Shown here one piece after another: positions 1-8,702 of a DNA stretch of 33,890 bases. The notes beneath the pieces are model-generated. The model was not told the DNA's origin, did no database searches, and worked only from the letters and a program-made list of their open reading frames with translations. Position 1 is the first letter of the stretch; each line of letters opens with the position of its first letter. Source of the DNA: Nemertoderma westbladi (lineage: Eukaryota > Xenacoelomorpha > Nemertodermatida > Nemertodermatidae); the NCBI GenBank assembly GCA_032718475.1, contig JAUCBJ010000930.1, positions 1-33,890 on the forward strand, written 5' to 3'. The translations under genes and the position numbers were made by a program.

Positions 1-219
1 CCCACCCCCTAACAGTGTCAATTCGCTAAGGCTCCGCCAACTTCGTGGCTCGCCCCACAATGTGGGTAATGTACTACTAGGTAATGTTCTTATGGAGATG
101 TACAATCAGCTTTTTTGAGATACTGGACTTTAATTCTGAACAGCAACATGGACAAACTATCTTCCCTTCAACTACATTAGTAGTAGAGTCTTGGCCGGCT
201 CGGTGACAGTTAGACCCCA

Positions 220-487
220 CTGCCTGGCGCCAGACTGTCTGGGTGACACCCAATGTCTCCTTATGGGTGTCATTGGTGCCAGACTGTCTGGGTGACACCT
301 AATTAGGCTAATTAGACCCTAATTGACAGGTGTCATCAATTAATTAGTACAATTAAACCCTAATAGGTGTCTTATGACTCCTAATTAGGGTTTAATTGAT
401 TATCCTAATTAATCAATCCGATACGCAATGGTGTCAGTGTTGTCTAACTGTCGCCTAGAGGGCCAAGAGGGTGTCATAAGTGACACC
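220..487. repeat. Cluster of GGTGTCA / TGACACC inverted motifs
   Basis: At least eight copies of GGTGTCA or its complement lie in both orientations here, for example at 243, 266, 290, 329, 365, 430, 470 and 481. Several form perfect short hairpins: GACACCCA at 245-252 pairs with TGGGTGTC at 264-271, and GGTGTCA at 470-476 pairs with TGACACC at 481-487 across a 4-nt loop. A ~21 bp segment starting GCCAGACTGTCTGGG occurs twice, near 228 and 278. This may be the edge of a fold-back or DNA transposon, but no target duplication was found. No gene was recognised in 1-660; the minus-strand open frame at 77-298 has a CPCC...HLH zinc-finger-like tail but no other support. Confidence 0.6.
351..397. repeat. 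Long imperfect palindrome
   Basis: The left arm at 351-371 (AATTAAACCCTAAT followed by AGGTGTC) and the right arm at 376-397 are near reverse complements around a TTAT loop. There is one bulged base and one T-T mismatch. It would extrude as a ~21 bp hairpin and belongs to the surrounding GGTGTCA motif cluster. Confidence 0.8.
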
Positions 488-865
488 GCAGCTCTTTTAT
501 TTATTATTGCTTATTTATTTGTACTTAATTTTAATTAATTATTTGTATTTAATTTTACTTTATTAATTTGTATTTAATTTTAAATTAATTAATTTCAAGA
601 TTCCTATAATCAATAAATATACATTATATAGGTAGTGTGAACGCGGCCTAAGGAACGCGGCGTAACGCCATGAAAAAACATTAAACTTCCAAACGATGGG
701 ACTGGTGCTGCAATATCGCCGGCGGTGACACTTTATTGAAACGCTTGTAGCTAAAGAATAAAATATAAAAATACAAATTCTGGCTCAGTCACTAAGGATG
801 AGGGAGGTGAAACTACTGTAACTCTGTTTCATTCATGCTATTCATTCAAATTTGTATTAAAGTTA

Positions 866-887
866 GGGGGGGGGGGGGGGGGGGGGG
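866..887 (+). repeat. G22 homopolymer
   Basis: An uninterrupted run of 22 G in AT-rich flanks. It could form G-quadruplexes. Its exact length is likely to be unreliable in any assembly. Confidence 0.9.
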
Positions 888-974
888 CGTGTCATGTATT
901 GAAATTACAAAACTAAATTACAACATTAAATTTAAAAGCATTCAATAATTATTCAATTCATTTTCTTAATCAAA

Positions 975-1045
975 GAGACCTTGGTGTACTGGTTGCATTG
1001 AATTCGCATCTCTTGGAGGTCGTGGGTTCAGTGTTAAGTCTGAGA
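975..1045 (+). mobile_element. tRNA-derived SINE head (degenerate)
   Basis: A tRNA-like stretch starts with an acceptor-like GAGACCT, followed by an A-box-like TGGTGTACTGG at 982-992. About 40 nt later comes the B-box-like GGTTCAGTGTT at 1025-1035, preceded by TTGGAGGTCGTG, which resembles a tRNA variable/T-arm region. The B box departs from the consensus GGTTCRANNCC. This is therefore read as an old tRNA-derived SINE head, with an unresolved body running to about 1200, rather than a functional tRNA. A tail or target-site duplication was not resolved. Confidence 0.45.
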
Positions 1046-1624
1046 TTTGACAGTGCTGCAGTATGTATTCCAACGAAAAAATACGGCACGGGTCAGCATG
1101 TACGGAACTGCAAACTACGCTGCGATATGTTGTACCGGTAGGTACATGTGCTGATGTGCGACATGCCGATTGTACAGGCTGACCGGGGTGCATGATAGCA
1201 AGAAAATATCTGAAAATCAAAATGTTAAAATTAAAATTTGAATATTAAATAAAAGAATTTAAAAATAATTATTAAAGAATATATTTTATACAGTATAGAG
1301 CAGTAGAGTAAATAGTTTCTATATCGTTATAGTAGAAAAGGATATATTTTTAAATAAATAAATTGGAGATGAGCTGTTGCAACTGTAATTAAAGGTGTAA
1401 TATTATGGTTTTGTTCAGAAGTGGAAAAAAATTAATTTACAAATTTATTTAATTAATATCACCTGGAAGCAATACTCGAGCTGAATATCTACTTATTTGT
1501 ACTCCCCTTCTGTTTCACTCTACAGTAGCATACTTGAGGCCGTTAGGTCCGCTGTTAGAGATGGAATATAAGCAACTTAAGACTGCCCGTTCAATAGGAG
1601 TGGATTAGGTGGGAGTGTGAGTGT

Positions 1625-1729
1625 CAGGGGCTAGTGGCTGAGCTGGTTAGTGCTACTGATGAGGCCTGTTAGGCCGAAACGTACGTATAGCGCTGGTTCA
1701 ACCCCCGGTGACGCGCTTTCTCATTTTTT
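1625..1729 (+). ncRNA. tRNA-derived pol III transcription unit containing a hammerhead
   Basis: An internal pol III promoter of tRNA type is visible. The A box TGGCTGAGCTGG (1635-1646) fits TRGYNNARNNGG at every position, and the B box GGTTCAACCCC (1695-1705) fits GGTTCRANNCC at every position. A T6 run at 1724-1729 would serve as terminator. The predicted transcript is ~100 nt. The space that would hold the anticodon and variable arms of a tRNA is instead occupied by a hammerhead ribozyme (separate entry). The T-arm pairs poorly, so this is a tRNA-like or SINE element rather than a working tRNA. It is likely mobilised in trans, but that is inference. Confidence 0.65.
1649..1694 (+). ncRNA. 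Type I hammerhead self-cleaving ribozyme
   Basis: All core elements of a hammerhead are present in order. Stem I 5' strand AGTGCTA is at 1649-1655 and the core CTGATGA at 1656-1662. Stem II is GGCC/GGCC (1663-1666 with 1672-1675) with loop TGTTA. The core GAAA is at 1676-1679. A minimal stem III (A-C with G-U closing a GTAC loop) leads to the cleavage triplet GTA at 1685-1687, and the stem I 3' strand TAGCGCT is at 1688-1694. Stem I pairs over 7 bp including one G-U. Predicted cleavage is after A1687. Short-stem-III type I hammerheads are known from animal retroelements such as Penelope-like elements, SINE-like satellites and retrozymes. Activity is not shown here. Confidence 0.85.
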
Positions 1730-2280
1730 CCACTTCTGGACAAAACCATAATATTACACCTATATTTTTAAAAACTTTCAGTTTCGGATATAGTACACGT
1801 ATTAATACTGATAAAATGTTTTTCCCCTCTTGTATGTCTTTGTTTGTCCCCATTATTTCCCTGAAAGGCGTAGTCAGATAGCCTTCCCTTATACATGGGT
1901 CTGACATTCTGACAGTGGCACACAGCTTCACCGGGCATGGGACCGCCCCTACAGCACGGTTATGGGATGGGTGTGGAGGCGGATTTCCTTTGCCATCATC
2001 CGTGGCTCCTCCCACTGCCTGCGTGGCTCTAGGGTAAGGTGGCGCAGTGGGCTGGGGCTCGAGGATGCGGCGGGTCTCCCGCTCACTACTTGAGATGCGG
2101 CCGAACAGTAGTACAGTACTGCCAGACTGTTTCATTTTTAATTATTTACATTATTTTATATTTACATATCTGTATAGGTGGTGGGCGTTTATTTACATTT
2201 TGTTTCGGAAAGTTGTAAAAAAGGTGGTTAGATTTGATGAATTGTTATTGTATTATAAAAAAAAAATTATATTTGACAAC

Positions 2281-2392
2281 TTTATGAAATGAGTAAAAAA
2301 GTAACTTGAATTACTGCAATTATACTTAATACCTTTATGAAATGAGTAAAAGTAACTGGAAGTAAAGCAATTATACTTGACACCTATATGAA
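2281..2392 (+). repeat. Two-copy ~55 bp tandem duplication
   Basis: The segment starting TTTATGAAATGAGTAAAA, with a following GCAATTATACTT, occurs twice in tandem (from ~2281 and ~2334) with small indels. It is noncoding. Confidence 0.7.
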
Positions 2393-3040
2393 CTGAATTC
2401 GTATAATTGCATTGTATTTATTATATGTATATATGTGAAAATGACAGCACAATTATTTTAAGGTATGAATACGATTTTAATTTAATTATAATTGAAAATT
2501 TGCACAGTAAATTTAAGTATTTAAGTGAATGAAGGCCTACCTGTAAGAATGCTACTAAAACAGTGGCACAGTGGAATAAGAGTAACATCAGTACAGTATG
2601 TGAGGTGTGAAAGTACTATGAGCGCTATTAAAATTAAAATTGAACTACAAGAAATCATACCAGTAACTACCGGGTAGAACTGAGTTATGAGTTCACAACC
2701 CAAAGAGACTTAAATGAATGTGTGAAGTACAGGTACATGGTTTAGTACATGGCTTATGGTTAGGTACATGGCTTTGTGGCTGTCCTCATTGCGTAAACCA
2801 GTACAATTACAAATAGTAATGGTGCTAATGTGTCACCTTGCAGTACACCAGCCAGGATTGAGAAAAACTCAGTTACACTGTGCTTCTTCTGTGTCACAAT
2901 ATAACAATCCAATGCCAGCAACGATTCTAGATAGCAGATAGGTAGGTACTGGTAAATGGTACTACTGTCACTAAAAGTAGGTAGATTAAATTCATTAACA
3001 GCCTACTAATATCAATATTAAATCAATAACTTTATTAAAT

Positions 3041-3503
3041 ATGCTTCAAAAAGAAAATTGTCATGGATTCAGTCGACCGTGGGCTTATTATATTAGCCCA
3101 TGCTCGATAGTCATGGAAGATCGATGTGATTCTGCTGCTGCTCTAAATTCAGCAAAAAGGACTTTTTTTGCAAATTCTCCGAATCCAAAATGGCCACGAA
3201 AGTGTGCCATATTGGAATCGGACAGTGAGCCAGAAGAAGATGCAATAATTGTGGATAATATTGTAGAACCATCTTATTGCTATAAAGAAGGTACAACAAA
3301 GGGGAATCTACAGAGGGAGGGGTACTATCAAAAAGGTTCAGTGTAGATAGTTCCACTGAACTCTTACGATGGAAATCATCTTTAGAGCATCAGTTGAAGA
3401 CATCAAAAAAATGTATAGTAGATCAGTTGTATAAGGTCTCAAGAATGGCCTATCAAATACAAAAGGCCCAAAACAACCTTGAAATGGGTTTCAAGTGATT
3501 CCA
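3041..3503 (+). pseudogene. Frameshifted coding fragment, unidentified
   Basis: An open frame from the ATG at 3041 runs to 3346 and has a coding-like middle: a basic stretch (KRTFFANSPNPKWPRK) followed by an acidic one (SDSEPEED). From about 3301 a different plus-strand frame is open to a TGA near 3501 and reads as a helical, Lys/Gln-rich segment (for example STELLRWKSSLEHQLK and YQIQKAQNNLEMG). The switch falls at an AAAGGGG run near 3298-3304, as expected for a one-base indel. The composition (acidic patch plus amphipathic helix) gives no family. I do not recognise it; it may be the 5' part of a transposon gene or a decayed exon. Confidence 0.4.
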
Positions 3504-3615
3504 TTCAAATTCGACAAATCTCGATGGCATTCATTACATACTTCGAGTTTCGGCTTATGAAGACAGGATCCAATCGGACATGTTTACTGCAGTCTGATAG
3601 TTTTAATCACACCCT

Positions 3616-3834
3616 GAAGTTAGAACAGCGTTTACACTAACTGAGGAAGAAACGTTAGAACAACGGTTACACTAACAGAGGAACAAACGTTAGAACAGCG
3701 GATAAACTAACTGAGGAACAAACGTTATAACAGTGGTTACACTAACTGAGGAACAAACGTTTGAACAGCAGTTAAACTAACTGAGGAACAAATATTAGAA
3801 CAGCGTTTAAACTAACTGATGAACAAAGCTTAGG
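3616..3834 (+). repeat. 35 bp satellite, small block
   Basis: About six tandem units of the same 35 bp monomer as the main array. The block is nearly identical, with a handful of substitutions, to 5636-5853 and to the duplicate of that stretch near 7026-7243. It therefore derives from one specific position in the main array rather than from a generic monomer. It is cut off from the main array by 3835-4630. Confidence 0.9.
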
Positions 3835-4072
3835 ATTATGGATTATGTTAATATTTCTTCAATTTAACTTCAAATATAAAATATCCATTGAAAAATTTAA
3901 TAAAAATTTATATTAAATATTATATAGTTATAATTATAGTAATTATATATAGTATTAATTATAATTATAGTATAATTATATAGTAATTAGTATGGTTATT
4001 AAATAAATATAAAAATAATTTATATTTTAATAATGTAGTTAAAATTGAAATGTACAACAATTAACAGAACTT

Positions 4073-4351
4073 ACACCTCGCAATACTAGATGTTCAACAT
4101 CGACACTAAAGGGTGTCATCTTTTCCACCAAAGCGGTTATAGGTACTTCAGGAAGAGGTTGCATGGTCATAATAATACGGACAGGCTTCATAACGACTAC
4201 TAATATCGGTAGTTCGTGGGAGGTATTGCCTCTAAATGCAGGCTCATACAATCGGAGCTTAGTTCCCACACCCACATTGGGTTGAAATAAATTGCGACTC
4301 TGCTCGTTGCCATGATTTATAACAATAAACATCATCGATGATGTCAAATCT
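4073..4351 (-). CDS. Exon-like frame, OB-fold-like protein fragment
   Basis: On the minus strand a ~280 bp frame is bounded by a polypyrimidine tract plus CAG acceptor (TTTTTTTCAG, ending near 4352) and a strong donor GTAAGT near 4072. This is the shape of an internal exon. It encodes about 92 residues with beta-rich, OB-fold-like composition. The pattern VGVGTKLRLYEPAF, a small-residue turn, then LPILVV and KPVRI resembles by eye the plus-strand protein at 23217 (VGARVSISAPYF, then NPIIHTGSPIEL). OB-fold membership is inference from this strand pattern. It sits in ~800 bp of AT-rich DNA between two satellite blocks. Neighbouring exons were not found, so it may be an isolated relic. The next frame downstream, to 4039, is intronic read-on. 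Confidence 0.45.
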
Positions 4352-4631
4352 CTGAAAAAAATTTATTTAAAATAAAATATATTTTTCAAAAGTACATGAC
4401 CATATAAGAAATTCCACAAATAATAGACATGATATAATAAATAAAAAAATAGAAACACACGTATGGAAATTTAAAAATTTTCAAATTAAGAGTCTTTCCA
4501 AAAAAAGTAACTTCTATTTATAAAAAATAAAAAACTATCAAGATATGATGCGTATTATTTAGGTATCTCATCAAAAATAAAACAAAATAATTTCAAATAA
4601 AATTAAGCCTCACAAAAGGAAAAACTGCTGT

Positions 4632-7600
4632 GTTAGAGCAAAACACATACGTTAGAACAAACGTTACAATAGCGGTTACACTAACTGAGGAACAAACATT
4701 AGAACAGCAGTAACACTAACTGAGGAACAAACGTTAGAACAGCGGATAAACTAACTTAGGAACAAACGTTAGAACAGCGGTTAAACTAACTTAGGAACAA
4801 ACGTTACAACAGCAGTTACACTAACTGAGGAACAAACATTAGAACAGCGGTTACAGTAACTGAGAACAAACGTTAGAAAAGTGGGTAAACTAACTTAGAA
4901 ACAAACGTTACAACAGCGGTTACACTAACTGAGGAACAAACATTAGAACAGCGGTTACACTAACTGAAGAACAAACGTTAGAACAGCGGTTAAAATAACC
5001 GAGTAAAACGTTAGAACAGTGGTTACACTAACAGAGGAACAAACGTTAGAACAGCGGTTAAACAAACTTAGGAACAAACGTTACAACAGCGGTTAAGCTA
5101 ACTTGGGAACAAACGTTACAACAGCAGTTACACTAACTGAGGAACAAACGTTAGAACAGCTGTTACACTAACTGAGAAACAAAAGTTTGTACAGCGGTTA
5201 AACTAACTGTGGAACAAAGATTAGGACAGCTGTTAAACTAACTGAGGAACAAACGTTAGAACAACGGTTAGACTAACTGCAGAACAAACGTTAGAACAGC
5301 AGTTACACTAACTGAGGAACAAACATTAAAACAGCGGTTAAAATAACCGAGTAAAACGTTAGAACAACGGTTACACTAACTGAGGAACAAACGTTTGAAC
5401 AGCGGTTAAACTAACTGAGGAACAAACGTTAGAACAGCGTTCACACTAACTGAGGAAGAAACGTTAGAACAGCGGTTACACTAACTGAGGAACAATCGTT
5501 TCAACAGCACTTAAACTAACTGAGAAACAAACATTAAAACAGCGGTTAAAATAACCGAGTAAAACGTTAAACAACGGTTACATTAACTGAGGAACAAACG
5601 TTTGAACAGCGGTTAAACTAACTGAGGAACAAACGTTAGAACAGCGTTTACACTAACTGAGGAAGAAACATTAGAACAACGGTTACACTAACAGAGGAAC
5701 AAACGTTAGAACAGCGGATAAACTATCTGAGGAACAAACGTTATAACAGTGGTTACACTAACTGAGGAACAAACGTTTGAACAGTAGTTAAACTAACTGA
5801 GGAACAAATATTAGAACAGCGTTTAAACTAACTGATGAACAAAGATTAGGACAGCAGTTAAACTAACTAAGGAACAAAGGTTAGAACAGCGATAAAACTA
5901 ACTGAGGAACAAACGTTAGAACAGCGGTTACACTAACTGAGGAACAAACGTTAGAACAGCGGTTACACTAACTGAGGAACAAACGTTTGCACAGCGGTTA
6001 CACTAACTAAGGAACAAACGTTTGAACAGCAGTTACACTAACTGAGGAACAAACGTTAGAACAGCGGTCACACTAACTGAGGAACAAATGTTAGAACAGC
6101 TGTTACACTAACTGAGGAACAAACGTTAGAACAGCGCTTACACTAACTGAGGAACAAACGTTTGAACAGCGGTCACACTAACTGAGGAACAAACGTTAGA
6201 ACATCGGTTACACTAACTGAGGAACAAACGTTTAAACAGCGGTTACACTAACTGAGGAACAAACATTAAAACAGCGGTTACACTAACTGAGGAACAAACG
6301 TTTGAACAGCGGTTACACTAACTGAGGAACAAACGTTTGAACAGCGGTTACACTAACTGAGGAACAAAGATTAAAACAGCGGTTAAAATAACCGAGTAAA
6401 ACGTTAGAACAACGGTTACACTAACTGAGGAACAAACGTTTGAACAACGTTTAGACTAACTGCGGAACAAACGTTACAACAGCGGTTACACTAACTGAGG
6501 AACAAACATTAAAACAGCGGTTAAAATAACTGAGTAAAACGTTAGAACAACGGTTACACTAACTGAGGAACAAACGTTTGAACAGCGGTTAAACTAACTG
6601 AGGAACAAACGTTAGAACAGCGTTCACACTAACTGAGGAAGAAACGTTAGAACAGCGGTTACACTAACTGAGGAACAATCGTTTCAACAGCACTTAAACT
6701 AACTGAGAAACAAACATTAAAACAGCGGTTAAAATAACCGAGTAAAACGTTAAACAACGGTTACATTAACTGAGGAACAAACGTTTGAACAGCGGTTAAA
6801 CTAACTGAGGAACAAACGTTAGAACAGCGTTCACACTAACTGAGGAAGAAACGTTAGAACAGCGGTTACACTAACTGAGGAACAATCGTTTCAACAGCAC
6901 TTAAACTAACTGAGAAACAAACATTAAAACAGCGGTTAAAATAACCGAGTAAAACGTTAAACAACGGTTACATTAACTGAGGAACAAACGTTTGAACAGC
7001 GGTTAAACTAACTGAGGAACAAACGTTAGAACAGCGTTTACACTAACTGAGGAAGAAACATTAGAACAACGGTTACACTAACAGAGGAACAAACGTTAGA
7101 ACAGCGGATAAACTATCTGAGGAACAAACGTTATAACAGTGGTTACACTAACTGAGGAACAAACGTTTGAACAGTAGTTAAACTAACTGAGGAACAAATA
7201 TTAGAACAGCGTTTAAACTAACTGATGAACAAAGATTAGGACAGCAGTTAAACTAACTAAGGAACAAAGGTTAGAACAGCGATAAAACTAACTGAGGAAC
7301 AAACGTTAGAACAGCGGTTACACTAACTGAGGAACAAACGTTAGAACAGCGGTTACACTAACTGAGGAACAAACGTTTGCACAGCGGTTACACTAACTAA
7401 GGAACAAACGTTTGAACAGCAGTTACACTAACTGAGGAACAAACGTTAGAACAGCGGTCACACTAACTGAGGAACAAATGTTAGAACAGCTGTTACACTA
7501 ACTGAGGAACAAACGTTAGAACAGCGCTTACACTAACTGAGGAACAAACGTTTGAACAGCGGTCACACTAACTGAGGAACAAACGTTAGAACATCGGTTA

Positions 7601-8423
7601 CACTAACTGAGGAACAAACGTTTAAACAGCGGTTACACTAACTGAGGAACAAACATTAAAACAGCGGTTACACTAACTGAGGAACAAACGTTTGAACAGC
7701 GGTTACACTAACTGAGGAACAAACGTTTGAACAGCGGTTACACTAACTGAGGAACAAAGATTAAAACAGCGGTTAAAATAACCGAGTAAAACGTTAGAAC
7801 AACGGTTACACTAACTGAGGAACAAACGTTTGAACAACGTTTAGACTAACTGCGGAACAAACGTTACAACAGCGGTTACACTAACTGAGGAACAAACATT
7901 AAAACAGCGGTTAAAATAACTGAGTAAAACGTTAGAACAACGGTTACACTAACTGAGGAACAAACGTTAGAACAGCGGTTACACTAACTGAGGAACAAAC
8001 GTTTGAACAGTGGTTACACTAACTGAGGAACAGCGGTTACACTAACTAAGGAACAGACAATTGAACAGCAGTTACACTAACTGAGGAACAAACGTAAGAA
8101 CAGCGGTCACACTAACTGAGGAACAAATGTTAGAACAGCGGTTACACTAACTGAGGAACAAACGTTAGAACAGAGGTTACACTAACTGAGAACAAACGTT
8201 AGAACAACGGTTACACTAACTGAGAAATAAAAGTTTGAACAGCAGTTAAACTAACTGAGGAACAAAGATTAGGACAGCTGTTAAAGTAACTGAGGAACAA
8301 ACGTTAGAACAACAGTTAGACTAACTGCGGAACAAACGTTAGAACAGCGGTTACACTAACTGAGGAAAAAACATTAAAACAGCGGTTAAAATAACCGAGT
8401 AAAACGTTAGAACAACGGTTATG
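4632..8423 (+). repeat. 35 bp satellite array, main block (~108 units)
   Basis: The monomer consensus begins CGGTTACACTAACTGAGG and continues AACAAACGTTAGAACAG, 35 bp in total, repeated across ~3.8 kb. Each monomer has a small dyad (GTTA-CAC-TAAC) and an AACGTT palindrome. A recurrent 33 bp variant, starting GGTTAAAATAACC, marks higher-order positions near 4983, 5336, 5545, 6376, 6510, 6728, 6935, 7766, 7900 and 8380. The plus-strand TAACTGA carries stops and 35 is not a multiple of 3, so it is noncoding. The flanks are unique on the left (AT-rich) and a 280 bp unassigned junction on the right. Confidence 0.95.
5377..7968 (+). repeat. Higher-order duplication within the satellite
   Basis: The stretch 5377-6578 recurs at 6767-7968 with an offset of exactly 1390 bp. 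I found no mismatch in the line-by-line comparison. A partial third copy of ~207 bp (6621-6827 compared with 6828 onward) accounts for the offset: 1183 + 207 = 1390. This indicates recent unequal exchange or slipped duplication, unless it is an assembly duplication. Confidence 0.85.
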
Positions 8424-8702
8424 TTATAGGATATTTTAGAGTAGATTATTATAGGACCTAAGAGGCCAAGCATATATGCTAGTTAGTTCTGTAGTTGGTT
8501 GGACTGATTTTGGCTGTTGTGCATTGTACCGTGACATACCCTATTATACCAGTATACTGCCTGTCTGTGGTGATATCTTTGTTTTTGATTATATGCATGA
8601 CACTCTGCGGGCCTTTGGACCGTATGATATGGCGTCCCTGGTTATTGAATTGCAACACCTGAAACTGCAGAACTGTTGTCTTAATACCTGCTGTCAGGCT
8701 AA
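8424..8702. other. Unassigned junction between satellite and retrotransposon
   Basis: About 280 bp of unique-looking sequence. It carries neither satellite monomers nor, on the minus strand, integrase-like coding sequence. An open plus-strand frame at 8476-8718 has no recognisable features. A 3' LTR was looked for, but nothing here matches the sequence to the right of 16.2 kb. Confidence 0.5.

Larger units (their letters stand above)
1392..1763. mobile_element. ~370 bp unit bounded by 41 bp inverted repeats
   Basis: The segment at 1392-1432 (starting AAGGTGTAATATTATGG) and the segment at 1723-1763 are reverse complements over ~41 bp with about two differences. No similarity extends outside or inside the arms, so these look like the termini of a MITE-like non-autonomous element or of a paired insertion. 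The right arm contains the T6 run that would end the pol III unit at 1625-1729. No clear target-site duplication was found. A coincidental pair of inserted copies of the same short repeat is the alternative. Confidence 0.55.

Noticed and set aside
1698-2135. 145-codon minus-strand open frame
   Set aside because: It overlaps the pol III/hammerhead unit and inverted-repeat arm, lacks domain features, and is probably chance openness in a GC-richer patch.
3819-3834. CTGATGA-like strings inside the satellite
   Set aside because: They are monomer variants of CTGAGGA without stem II or GAAA at hammerhead spacing.
4632-8423. Possible CRISPR array
   Set aside because: The repeat has no unique spacers; it is a continuous 35 bp satellite in animal DNA.
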